DNA of 64,000 bases from NCBI GenBank assembly GCA_035373625.1, contig DAOSNS010000015.1, forward strand, positions 1 through 64,000, given 5' to 3'. This document shows, in pieces, positions 8,501-17,523 of the stretch (its first letter is position 1; each line of letters opens with the position of its first letter). Origin of the DNA: DSWT01 sp035373625 (GTDB lineage Bacteria > Chloroflexota > Anaerolineae > B4-G1 > SLSP01). The position numbers and the translations under genes were made by a program. The notes beneath the pieces are model-generated. The model ran no database searches. It saw only the letters and a list, made by a program, of their open reading frames with translations, and was not told where the DNA came from.

Positions 8501-9160
8501 GTCGCACTGACATTGGGTGTTATCGGGGAAAGTCTCCACATCTTTGTCCGTCGCAACCATGAGGCAGCCAGGGATTCCGTTCAGCAAAGTCTCGACATCC
8601 GGCGTCAGATCGGCGACCTGTGGGGCATGGCGATTGCCCTGTTCACCCTGGGAGTGATCGCCGAGTGGAGCAAGGCGTTTGTGGAGGCCCGCCGTTATTA
8701 TCAGGAGAGCCTGGAATTGCGGCAGAGGCTCAAGGACGTGAACGGCGCGGCGAATTGTATGCAGAGTGTCGGGCGGGTGATGTATCGGTTAGGGGATCGC
8801 GACACGGCGCGGGAAATGCTGCACCAAAGCCTGGAGCTACAGCGTGAAATCGGCGCGCCGCACGGCAACCCCGACACACTCGAAGCTCTGGCACAGATCG
8901 CCTGCGACGAAGGCGCATTGGTCGAAGGGCGCGACTTCTTGCTCGAATCGTGCGCAATCCGCCGGGAAATCGGCGAAACGGGCCGCCCGCTGGCTTTCAC
9001 CCTGCTGCGCCTGGGCGATGTCTGCCGCAAGTTGGGCGAGGTCGCAGCGGCACGCGCGCATATCGCGGAGAGCCTGGCGATGTTCGAGCAATTTGGCCCG
9101 GAAGAGTGGCGAGAGCGAGCGGCGGCGGCGTTGCAGCAGGTGGATGACGATGCGCATTGA
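5534..9160 (+). CDS. BTAD / class III cyclase / NB-ARC / TPR signalling protein
   Basis: 1208 residues with four regions. Residues 1-255 are an OmpR-like winged helix plus BTAD (LRLFLFGTPRLECDG; REAIAALLWPDFDAPSAY), as in SARP regulators. Residues 280-450 are a class III nucleotide cyclase: TFLFTDIQGS supplies the first metal Asp, FKVIGDAFQA the second acidic site, and NRVARVMAAGSGGQILLS the Asn/Arg region. Residues 480-760 are an NB-ARC STAND ATPase with Walker A GPGGIGKTRLS near 505 and LLVLDNLE as Walker B. Residues 840-1200 are TPR repeats. Such proteins are thought to be ATP-gated transcriptional switches. The ligand sensed by the TPRs is unknown. It is coupled to the transporter upstream and the GNAT gene downstream. 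Confidence 0.88.
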   Translation: MMSELRLFLFGTPRLECDGTPVKLTRRKVTALLAYLAVTGQPHSREAIAALLWPDFDAPSAYAYLRNALWRLKQTPLADRVEVEQETLTFRQDEATWVDVARFEAALAARRAHPHPEREVCEACIPLLEEAVTLYQGDFMTGFTLEDSAAFDEWQFFQAESLRRAYTGALEKLTLWYSSRAPEIALDYARRWQSRDPLNEEAHRHLMTLYAQSGQRAAALHLYDTLIRDLRAQGLAPADETVALYQRIRASDVNIGPSSRPRETAQPDAAHPPQVTPSPLPTGTVTFLFTDIQGSVSLWDQEPVAMKTAIVRHHTILREGIEAHGGHVFKVIGDAFQAAFTFAPQALAAALAIQRALCETDWGDLSPLCVRMGLHTGPAELAREAGAEDYAVSHTLNRVARVMAAGSGGQILLSQETAALVQHELPPGVALKDLGEHRLKGLAQPEHLFQVVAPGLPASFPPLTTGILPAHNLPTPSTAFVGRRAELAELQRLLNDPETRLITLTGPGGIGKTRLSLRAAEATLTTFPDGVFFVPLAAAETPDMIVSTIADVLKLVLYQQSADAPFTQLVRYLHNRRMLLVLDNLEQALSGAVMLADLVQQTRATKLLVTSRERLNVQGEWVLELHGLRCPKLTDLAEATDYGAVQLFIERAQRVNHAFAPDAEEMAAIVRICHLVEGMPLGLELAAAWTKLLSCREIADEIAISLDFLTLALRDLPERHQSLRAVFARSWSLLSREEQAVYCALAVFRGGFTRAAAKAVAGASLPLLAALVDKSMLYRAAPDRYDILHVLRQYAEEQLAANPDLNDAIRDRHSAYYLDWLHRLEPVLKGPGKDVAFGQLAALEAIDTERENIHAAWTWAVAHGEFNRLHAATLSLGMFCDIRSRFREGQKLFGEASAALNRPGVEAPPTLLGLLLGIQGECLLRLSQPGARETLQRAVQVLEAAPPGPELALVNVLNSYTGSWYPPEEIERRLNDSLAFYRANNDLWGVALTLGVIGESLHIFVRRNHEAARDSVQQSLDIRRQIGDLWGMAIALFTLGVIAEWSKAFVEARRYYQESLELRQRLKDVNGAANCMQSVGRVMYRLGDRDTAREMLHQSLELQREIGAPHGNPDTLEALAQIACDEGALVEGRDFLLESCAIRREIGETGRPLAFTLLRLGDVCRKLGEVAAARAHIAESLAMFEQFGPEEWRERAAAALQQVDDDAH

Positions 9161-9635
9161 GCCACTACAGCCTCAAGACTGGCCCGCCGTCCGTGACATC
9201 TACGCGCAGGGCATCGCCACGGGCAACGCCACGTTCGAGACGCAGGTTCCCGAATGGGACGTGTGGGACGCGAATCACCTGCCGTACTGCCGCTTCGTAG
9301 CTCGTGAGGGGGATCGCGTCATCGGGTGGGCGGCGCTGAGTCCGGTTTCCCGCCGGGCGGTCTATGCCGGTGTCGCCGAGGTGAGCGTGTACGTCGCCAC
9401 TGCGGCCCGGGGCCGGGGCGTGGGGAAGGCGTTGCTGCGGGCGTTGATCGCGGCGGCAGAAGACGCCGGCATCTGGACTTTACAAGGCAGCATTTTCTCG
9501 GAAAATATAGCCAGTCTGGCACTGCATCAGGCGTGTGGATTTCGCGTTGTGGGACGCCGGGAGCGCATTGGACAGATCAACGGAGTCTGGCGCGATACCA
9601 TCCTGGTAGAACGCCGGAGTCAAAAAGTATTCTAA
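9150..9635 (+). CDS. GNAT N-acetyltransferase, phosphinothricin-acetyltransferase-like
   Basis: 161 residues. Start at ATG 9150 because AGGTGG lies 7 nt upstream; a longer frame reads through the previous gene. MRIEPLQPQDWPAVRDIYAQ, GNATFETQVPEW and the acetyl-CoA loop RGRGVGKALLRALI are typical of the Pat/Bar/YncA branch, as is the C-terminal GFRVVGRRERIGQINGVWRD. Members acetylate small amines such as phosphinothricin or methionine sulfoximine. The real substrate is not known. It overlaps the end of the mega-regulator by 11 nt. Confidence 0.88.
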   Translation: MRIEPLQPQDWPAVRDIYAQGIATGNATFETQVPEWDVWDANHLPYCRFVAREGDRVIGWAALSPVSRRAVYAGVAEVSVYVATAARGRGVGKALLRALIAAAEDAGIWTLQGSIFSENIASLALHQACGFRVVGRRERIGQINGVWRDTILVERRSQKVF

Positions 9636-9660
9636 GTTGTGCCGTTATGGAGGTATGGAA

Positions 9661-10983
9661 ATGAGTGCAACGGTGTTGGAGGAAAAGTTGGCCGGTTTAC
9701 AAGAGTTGGGCGTCAAGTCCGAAATTGTTGTCGCTATGCGCGAGTATATAGAAACGGCGGCGCCCCCGCGTTTGCAACAAATGTCGGCTTACCGCATGGC
9801 CGACGAGTGGCATTTGCCACGGGAGGAGGTGTTGGCCGCTTTCCTGTATGGGACACGTCTGGGCCTGTTCGATCTTGAATGGGACGTCCATTGTCCTTCC
9901 TGTACAGGGGTTACGGATCGCGCGGCGCATCTGGAACATCTCAAATCGGCCTCGCACTGCGAATACTGCAAGATTCAGATTGACGCCAGCTTTGACCGCT
10001 CGGTGGAAGTGACCTTCAAAGTGAACGATGATGTGCGCAAGATCAAGCCGGCCGAGTATGGCGAATTGGCGGAACATTGGGACTACTCGGAGCTTCTGGG
10101 GCAATTTGAGATTCCGCCCCGCGAGACGTTGGAAATCCCAACGCATTTTCAAGCCGGCAACTATTACATCGGCTACCCGCCCGTAATTGTGGAAGAAGGG
10201 CCGCTGGACAGGCCACAGACTTTGGATTTGTTTTGGGATGGGAAAGACTGGGACCGTCGGGACAGGAATGTGCGCCACCCTGGCCCATGCCTCATCCGGG
10301 CGCAAAATCTGACCGATCAACCGGTGACCCTGTCCTATTTGCGCCGCAAACAATATCCCTGGACTTCTGCTGCTGAAATAACCTCCTTGCAGAATTTCCG
10401 GGACTTGTTTTCCAGTGAGTTGATCTCGCCGGATGAGACCTTCGCCATTCGCAACCAGGTCATCGTCTTTACGGACATCAAAGGCTCCACCGCCCTCTAC
10501 GAACGCCTCGGCGACTCCGATGCTTACTACCTGGTCAAGGAACACTTCAAAATCATGCGGGATGTGGTCAGCAAGCACCACGGCGCAGTCGTCAAAACCA
10601 TCGGCGATGCCGTCATGGCGACGTTTATGGTGTCTACCGATGCCATCAACGCGCTCTTTGCGATGCAGGAAGCCTTTGAAGCGTACAATGTGCAGGAGAA
10701 AATCCCCGAAGGTCACATCATCATCAAGGTCGGGGGACATCGCGGTCCGTGCATCGCCGTGAACTCCAACGACCGGTTGGACTACTTCGGGCACACGGTC
10801 AACATTGCCGCGCGCGTACAGGGTCTTTCGACCGGGCGCGACATCATGCTGACCCGCTCCTTCTACGAAGAACCGCGGGTGCGCGAAATCGTAGACGGCA
10901 GTGGTTGGCAGTTGCACCATTTCAACGCCGAGTTGCGGGGCATCGAAAGTCGTTATGACCTGGTGCATCTGACGAGAGCATAG
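9661..10983 (+). CDS. Adenylate/guanylate cyclase with DUF5939-type N-terminus
   Basis: 440 residues from ATG 9661, chosen because GGAGG ends 7 nt before it. Residues 1-260 match the DUF5939 type of soluble sensor region found before cyclase domains, including a zinc-ribbon-like pair (DVHCPSCTGV and HCEYCKIQ). Residues 265-440 are a class III cyclase: VIVFTDIKGSTALYERLG (metal Asp), VKTIGDAVMATF (second metal Asp) and DYFGHTVNIAARVQGLS (transition-state Asn/Arg region). All expected catalytic positions appear present, so it is probably active, making cAMP or cGMP. It sits between the GNAT gene and two alpha-glucosidases, suggesting a link to carbon signalling (inference). Confidence 0.85.
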   Translation: MSATVLEEKLAGLQELGVKSEIVVAMREYIETAAPPRLQQMSAYRMADEWHLPREEVLAAFLYGTRLGLFDLEWDVHCPSCTGVTDRAAHLEHLKSASHCEYCKIQIDASFDRSVEVTFKVNDDVRKIKPAEYGELAEHWDYSELLGQFEIPPRETLEIPTHFQAGNYYIGYPPVIVEEGPLDRPQTLDLFWDGKDWDRRDRNVRHPGPCLIRAQNLTDQPVTLSYLRRKQYPWTSAAEITSLQNFRDLFSSELISPDETFAIRNQVIVFTDIKGSTALYERLGDSDAYYLVKEHFKIMRDVVSKHHGAVVKTIGDAVMATFMVSTDAINALFAMQEAFEAYNVQEKIPEGHIIIKVGGHRGPCIAVNSNDRLDYFGHTVNIAARVQGLSTGRDIMLTRSFYEEPRVREIVDGSGWQLHHFNAELRGIESRYDLVHLTRA

Positions 10984-10993
10984 GAGGAACCAC

Positions 10994-12592
10994 ATGCAAC
11001 CTGTTGAGAATCTGCGTTGGTGGCAGCGCGGGGTGGTCTATCAAATCTACCCGCGCAGTTTTAAGGACACGACCGGCAACGGCGTCGGAGACTTGCAGGG
11101 CGTCATCGAAAAACTGGACTACCTGCACGATTTGGGCATTGATGCCATCTGGCTCAGCCCGTTTTACCCCTCGCCGATGGCCGACTTCGGCTACGACGTG
11201 GCCGATTATTGTGACGTGGACCCGCTGTTCGGCGACCTGGCGACGTTTGACCGATTGGTCGCCGAAGCGCACAGCCGCGGCCTCAAAATCATCATTGACT
11301 GGGTGCCCAACCATACCTCCGACCAACACCCCTGGTTCATCGAGAGCCGCAGCAGCCGCGACAATCCCAAACGCGATTGGTACATCTGGCGCGATACGCC
11401 CAACAACTGGGGCAGCTTCTTCGGCGGTCCGGCGTGGACGTATGACGCACAGACCGGTCAATACTACCTGCATCAGTTCTGCAAGGAACAACCCGAACTG
11501 AACTGGCGCAATCCCGAAGTCAAAGCCGCCATGCTCGATACTCTGCGCTTTTGGATGAAGCGCGGCGTGGACGGCTTCCGCATGGACGTGATCGGCCTGT
11601 TGATCAAAGACAAAGACCTGCGCGATAACCCACCCAATCCCAACGCGCCGCCGAATCTGCCGGAAAACGATCTCTTTAGCCGTCTGCTCCAGGTCTACAA
11701 TATGTACCAGGACGAAAACCACGCCGTCATGCGGGAGATTCGTCAGGTGCTCGATGAATACGACGACCGCTGTGCAATCGGCGAACTGTGGGGGCCGCTG
11801 TCGGAGTGGGTAAGATATTACGGTGAGCACGGGGACGAATTGCACCTGCCCTTCAACTTCCGCCTGATGGACGGCATGACGTGGAACGCGCAGCAGATGC
11901 GCGCCGTCGTGGACTCGTTGGAAGCCGCGCTGCCCGACTTCGCCTGGCCCAACTACGTCCTCGGCAACCACGACCGTACCCGCCTGGCGACGCGCTTTGG
12001 TGGGGAGGCTCAGGCGCGGGTCGCGGCGATGCTGCTCCTCACCCTGCGCGGGACGCCGACGATCTACTATGGCGAGGAGATCGGCATGGAGGACGTGCCC
12101 ATTCCGCCGGACAAAATCCAGGACCCGCAGGGCATCAACCTCGGCCCGGAGCGCACCCGCGACGTCTGCCGCACGCCGATGCAATGGGACGCCGGCCCCA
12201 ACGCCGGCTTCAGCCCGGCGGGCGTGGAGACGTGGTTGCCTATCGCTGCCGATTATGTGACGCGCAACGTGGCCGCGCTTTCCGCCGACCCCCACTCCAT
12301 TTTGACGCTCTACAAACGTCTGTTGCGCCTGCGCCGTGCGACGCCCGCGCTCTACGGCGGCAGCTATCGCCCGTTGGACGTAGAACCCGACAATGTCTAT
12401 GTCTACTTGCGTAAGGCTGACGCGCAACGCTATCTCATCGCGCTCAACTTCGCCACCGAGCCGCGCACCCTGGCGATTCCGGGCGAAACGGGGGGGCGCA
12501 TCCTCCTCTCCACCCACCTCGACCGCGAAGAAGCCGTGTCCCTGGATGCCCTATCGCTGCGCGCGAACGAAGGCGTGATTATCGCGTTGTAA
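10994..12592 (+). CDS. GH13 alpha-glucosidase (oligo-1,6-glucosidase type)
   Basis: 532 residues. (beta/alpha)8 alpha-amylase family enzyme hydrolysing alpha-glucosidic bonds from malto- or isomalto-oligosaccharides. Seen: RWWQRGVVYQIYPRSFKD at the N-terminus, region I DWVPNHTSDQHPWF, region II GFRMDVI (nucleophile Asp), region III AIGELWG (acid/base Glu) and region IV VLGNHDRTRL (Asp). No signal peptide, so it is cytoplasmic. AGGAGG lies 8 nt before the ATG. It is a paralogue of the next gene (about half the residues shared in the aligned core) and probably co-transcribed with it. Trehalose-synthase activity is a less likely alternative. Confidence 0.92.
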   Translation: MQPVENLRWWQRGVVYQIYPRSFKDTTGNGVGDLQGVIEKLDYLHDLGIDAIWLSPFYPSPMADFGYDVADYCDVDPLFGDLATFDRLVAEAHSRGLKIIIDWVPNHTSDQHPWFIESRSSRDNPKRDWYIWRDTPNNWGSFFGGPAWTYDAQTGQYYLHQFCKEQPELNWRNPEVKAAMLDTLRFWMKRGVDGFRMDVIGLLIKDKDLRDNPPNPNAPPNLPENDLFSRLLQVYNMYQDENHAVMREIRQVLDEYDDRCAIGELWGPLSEWVRYYGEHGDELHLPFNFRLMDGMTWNAQQMRAVVDSLEAALPDFAWPNYVLGNHDRTRLATRFGGEAQARVAAMLLLTLRGTPTIYYGEEIGMEDVPIPPDKIQDPQGINLGPERTRDVCRTPMQWDAGPNAGFSPAGVETWLPIAADYVTRNVAALSADPHSILTLYKRLLRLRRATPALYGGSYRPLDVEPDNVYVYLRKADAQRYLIALNFATEPRTLAIPGETGGRILLSTHLDREEAVSLDALSLRANEGVIIAL

Positions 12593-12616
12593 CCGTTCTA
12601 GACTTGAAAGGTCTTC

Positions 12617-12690
12617 TCACCGCAGAGTGCGCGGAGATCGCAAAGTTTTTTGTTCTCTCTCTGCGCTCTCAGCGACCTCGGCGGTAAAAA
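12617..12690. repeat. Palindromic ACCGCAGAG-type intergenic repeat
   Basis: TCACCGCAGAGTGCGCGGAG at one end and CTCAGCGACCTCGGCGGTAA at the other form a long imperfect inverted repeat between the two GH13 genes. A related copy lies at 60132-60194. Confidence 0.65.
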
Positions 12691-12712
12691 AGTTGATACT
12701 TTGGAGCATAAT

Positions 12713-14458
<1,746 letters not shown>

Positions 14459-14557
14459 AGATGGGCTATGGGTTGAGGGTTGTGAGTTTCGAGGTGCGCT
14501 TCGTTTATTCGCTCATTCACTGATTCGCTCATTCGCTGATTCTTCAGGAGGTGTGAC

Positions 14558-15514
14558 ATGCGTGTTGTCGTCATCGGTGGCACGGGTCATGTGGGGACGT
14601 ATCTGGTGCCGCGTCTGGTAGAAGCGGGGCATGCGGTGGTGGTCGTCAGCCGTGGAGGTCGCGGGCCATACACACAGCATGGAGCGTGGCGCGCGGTGCA
14701 GCGGGTGACGCTCGACCGCGCAGCAGAGGAACGGGCAGGCACGTTCGGGCAAAAGATTCGCGCCCTGGAGCCGGATGCCGTCATTGATATGATCTGCTTC
14801 ACATTAGAGAGCGCCCAACACCTTGTCGAGGCGCTGCGAGGATACGTGCAGCACTTCCTGCATTGCAGCACGGTCTGGGTACACGGTCATACGATCACCG
14901 TCCCGGTGAGCGAAGATGAACCGCGCCGTCCGATCGGGGATTACGGGACCCGGAAGGCGGCGATCGAAGCCTACCTGCACACCGAAGCGCGCAGCAACGG
15001 GTTCCCGGAGACATGCATCCTGCCGGGGCACATCGTCGGGCCGGGATGGGTACCGCTGAACCCACAGGGCAATTTCAATCCAGAGGTGTTCGCCAGGCTC
15101 GCGCGCGGCGAGGAAGTGACGTTGCCCAATCAGGGGCATGAGCTTCTCCACCACGTTCACGCCGACGATGTGGCACAGCTCTTTATGAAGGCCCTGGCGA
15201 ACTGGAACGCCGCCGTCGGTGAGAGCTTCCACGCCGTCTCCCCCGCTGCACTCACCCTGCGCGGCTACGCGGAGGCCGTCGCCGGATGGTTTGGAAAGCA
15301 AGCCAATCTCACGTTCTTACCCTTCGCAGAGTGGAAAGCGACCGTCTCCGAGGAGGATGCCAACGCCACTTGGGCCCATCTGGAACACAATCCCAACTGC
15401 TACAGCATCGTCAAATCCCGCCGCTGGCTCGACTACCAGCCACGCTATAGCTCGTTGCAGGCGATTTACGAAGCCGTCCAACAGCTCATTGCGGATAAAA
15501 TCATTCAGGTTTGA
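14558..15514 (+). CDS. NAD(P)-dependent epimerase/dehydratase family protein
   Basis: 318 residues. Extended SDR fold: RVVVIGGTGHVGTYLVPRLV is the GxxGxxG dinucleotide site at the N-terminus. HCSTVWVHG is the active-site Ser/Thr strand. DYGTRKAAIE is the YxxxK-type pair, though Tyr is followed by GTRK. ILPGHIVGPGWVPLNPQG is the substrate loop. AGGAGGTGTG lies upstream of the ATG. The sugar or other substrate is unknown. It may share a transcript with the GH13 genes. A short-repeat tract (CATTCACTGATTCGCTCATT) fills the spacer before it. Confidence 0.85.
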   Translation: MRVVVIGGTGHVGTYLVPRLVEAGHAVVVVSRGGRGPYTQHGAWRAVQRVTLDRAAEERAGTFGQKIRALEPDAVIDMICFTLESAQHLVEALRGYVQHFLHCSTVWVHGHTITVPVSEDEPRRPIGDYGTRKAAIEAYLHTEARSNGFPETCILPGHIVGPGWVPLNPQGNFNPEVFARLARGEEVTLPNQGHELLHHVHADDVAQLFMKALANWNAAVGESFHAVSPAALTLRGYAEAVAGWFGKQANLTFLPFAEWKATVSEEDANATWAHLEHNPNCYSIVKSRRWLDYQPRYSSLQAIYEAVQQLIADKIIQV

Positions 15515-15584
15515 ACAGAATTCCTCAACGGATTTAGCGGATTCAACGGAGTTTTCTTCTTTATCCGTTAAAATTTAGAACAAA

Positions 15585-15615
15585 GCCGGCGCAGGTCAGG
15601 CAGACCCGCGCCGGC
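15585..15615. terminator. Bidirectional hairpin terminator candidate
   Basis: GCCGGCGCAGGTC, AGGCA loop, GACCCGCGCCGGC between two convergent genes. On the minus side it is followed by TTTGTTCTAAATTTT, so it fits best as the terminator of a leftward transcript and perhaps also stops the rightward one. Confidence 0.6.
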
Positions 15616-15650
15616 ATGACAACACCTCGTCCCTAAAAACCGTCGGCTTC

Positions 15651-16655
15651 TCAGAATTCCTGGAGCAATTCCAGGAACGCCCGATCGAGCTGATGGCCAT
15701 ACCAATCCTCATAGGCGACATCTGCCCGCCCGGAATCCAGGATGCCAAACGGGCCACGGAAGTTCCACAGGGCATAGCCGATGTTGTGCGGCGTCAGAAT
15801 TTCCAACACATCGCGGAACCAGGCCAGCACAACGCCATGCGGTGTCTGGTTGAAGGCGCCGGCTTCGCCACAGTGGACGCCGATGCCCTGCGCCGCCAGG
15901 TCGAACCACGGTTGGTACGCCCGCTCCAACTCGGCGCGGCCCCACATCGCGCCGTAGTGCCACGCGCCCGGCCATTGAGGCGTAGGCCAGTCCATCCCAT
16001 TGACCCAGCTCGCTTTGTAGTGACTGACGCCCATCGGCTCGTAGGCGCGGCAACTTTGCGCGATGCCGGTGTCGGCCAGCTCCGGTGCAGGGATACGGCC
16101 ATACCCCATCCCATCGGCGATGATCAGCCGATCGGGGTCGGCCTCACGGATGGCAGCCACTGCGGCACGCACAACGCGTTCATGGTCAGCACGGGTCATC
16201 GGGTAATGCGGGGGGCGGCCCTCCCCTGGATTCGGCGGCTCGTTGACCAAATCGAAGCTCAAATCGGCCGCAGCAATCCCCCGGTAACGCCTGGCAAAGG
16301 TCTGCCAGTGAAAGCAAAACGCATCCAATGCCTCCTGGTCTTTCCACAGGTTGAACGGCTCCTCGCGTTCGCGGTTGACCGAGTAACCCGGTGCACGATG
16401 GAAGTTGAGTGAGATGTGGATACCGTACTGCTGCCCCAGACGCACCACGCGGTCCACTTTCTCCAACATCGGCTCATAGAGCTTATACGGATCGTCGTTC
16501 TCAATCCAAAGTGTATAACACGCCGGGATGCGGACGAAATCAAAGCCCCAGTCGCGCATCCAACGGAAATCATCCTCGCGGAAATTGCCATCGCTCCTCA
16601 CGGTGAACATCTCCAGCAGATTAAAGCCCCGCCAGCGGGGTAATACGGTTTGCAT
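15651..16655 (-). CDS. GH5-like cellulase-family glycoside hydrolase
   Basis: 334 residues. (beta/alpha)8 retaining glycosidase. Signs: RGFNLLEMF at strand 1, WGFDFVRIPACYTLW at strand 2, HISLNFHRAPGYSVN at strand 3, LSFDLVNEPPNP (acid/base Glu after Asn), VSHYKASW at strand 6, and GVHCGEAGAFNQ (nucleophile Glu). The C-terminal IGYALWNFRGPFGIL carries the sugar-binding Trp. No signal peptide is visible, so a cytoplasmic role on imported oligosaccharides is likely. AGGAGGT precedes the ATG. The exact substrate (beta-glucan, mannan or glycosphingolipid) cannot be read. Confidence 0.88.
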   Translation of the reverse strand: MQTVLPRWRGFNLLEMFTVRSDGNFREDDFRWMRDWGFDFVRIPACYTLWIENDDPYKLYEPMLEKVDRVVRLGQQYGIHISLNFHRAPGYSVNREREEPFNLWKDQEALDAFCFHWQTFARRYRGIAAADLSFDLVNEPPNPGEGRPPHYPMTRADHERVVRAAVAAIREADPDRLIIADGMGYGRIPAPELADTGIAQSCRAYEPMGVSHYKASWVNGMDWPTPQWPGAWHYGAMWGRAELERAYQPWFDLAAQGIGVHCGEAGAFNQTPHGVVLAWFRDVLEILTPHNIGYALWNFRGPFGILDSGRADVAYEDWYGHQLDRAFLELLQEF

Positions 16656-16853
16656 AGCGCACCTCCTGAGAATTGTCGGATAGGGTGTAGTTACGTCTAG
16701 ATTTTAGTCCCTTGTGAAAAAATGGGAAATCGCTGCACTGTTACCTTTTCCATAAAATCACGACATGACTTGTGAATGTGAATAAGAGTATTCCCTTCCG
16801 AGAGATCGGACTTGGCCGGAATCTTGCGAAGTCACAGGAAACGGTTGAACGCA

Positions 16854-17513
16854 ATGGCAACAGAATCTTTTGATACGACAGCTCTGGTCACAGCGGCGCA
16901 AAACGGCAGTCTGGATGCCTTCAACGCGCTGGTTTTGGCCTATCAAAGCCAGGTCTACAATCTGGCGCGCTACATTTTGCGTGATGACGCGGCCGCCGAC
17001 GACGCCACGCAGGAAGCCTTCATCTCCGCCTACCACGCCTTGGGCGACTTCCGTGGCGGCTCATTTCGCGCCTGGCTCATGCGCATCGTCACCAACGCCT
17101 GCTATGACCAGCTACGCCTCCATCGGCGCCGCCCTGCCGTCGCCTGGAATGATTTCGAGGACCTGGACGAGGAATCCAACCCCCATCTGGTTGACCATGC
17201 CGAGTTGCCTGAGGAAAGTGTGCAACGCAGGGAACTCAGCGGCCTGCTGGATCGGGCGATTTCCAACCTGCCCCAGGATCAACGGACGGTATTGGTGCTG
17301 ATAGACCGGCTGGAATATTCCTACGAAGAAGTCGCCGCGACATTGAACATGCCGATAGGCACGGTCAAGTCGCGGCTGGCGCGCGCCCGTGCCCGTATGC
17401 GCAAAGCATTGCTGGCGGAACAAGAACTGCTGCCCATACGCTATCACCACATGGCGACTGAAACCGGCTACAGCTCCAAAGCCAGTGCCGGTGGTGTGTG
17501 GCTTGTCCCCTAA
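16854..17513 (+). CDS. ECF-type RNA polymerase sigma factor
   Basis: 219 residues from ATG 16854 (MATESFDTTALVTAAQNGSL). Region 2: AFNALVLAYQSQVYNLARYI, then DDATQEAFISAYHAL and FRAWLMRIVTNACYDQLR, which binds the -10. Region 4: LPQDQRTVLVLIDRLEYSYE and GTVKSRLARARARMRKAL, the helix-turn-helix for the -35. The C-terminal 30 residues are variable. No anti-sigma gene follows (the next gene is on the other strand), which is unusual for an ECF factor, so control may be in trans. The ribosome site is weak (AGGAAA at 13 nt). The 198-bp space upstream shows no clear promoter. Confidence 0.9.
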   Translation: MATESFDTTALVTAAQNGSLDAFNALVLAYQSQVYNLARYILRDDAAADDATQEAFISAYHALGDFRGGSFRAWLMRIVTNACYDQLRLHRRRPAVAWNDFEDLDEESNPHLVDHAELPEESVQRRELSGLLDRAISNLPQDQRTVLVLIDRLEYSYEEVAATLNMPIGTVKSRLARARARMRKALLAEQELLPIRYHHMATETGYSSKASAGGVWLVP

Positions 17514-17523
17514 ATGAATGTGG

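Noticed and set aside
9697..12517. Two long minus-strand frames opposite the cyclase and first GH13 gene
   Set aside because: Shadows; the plus strand holds complete catalytic motifs with ribosome sites.
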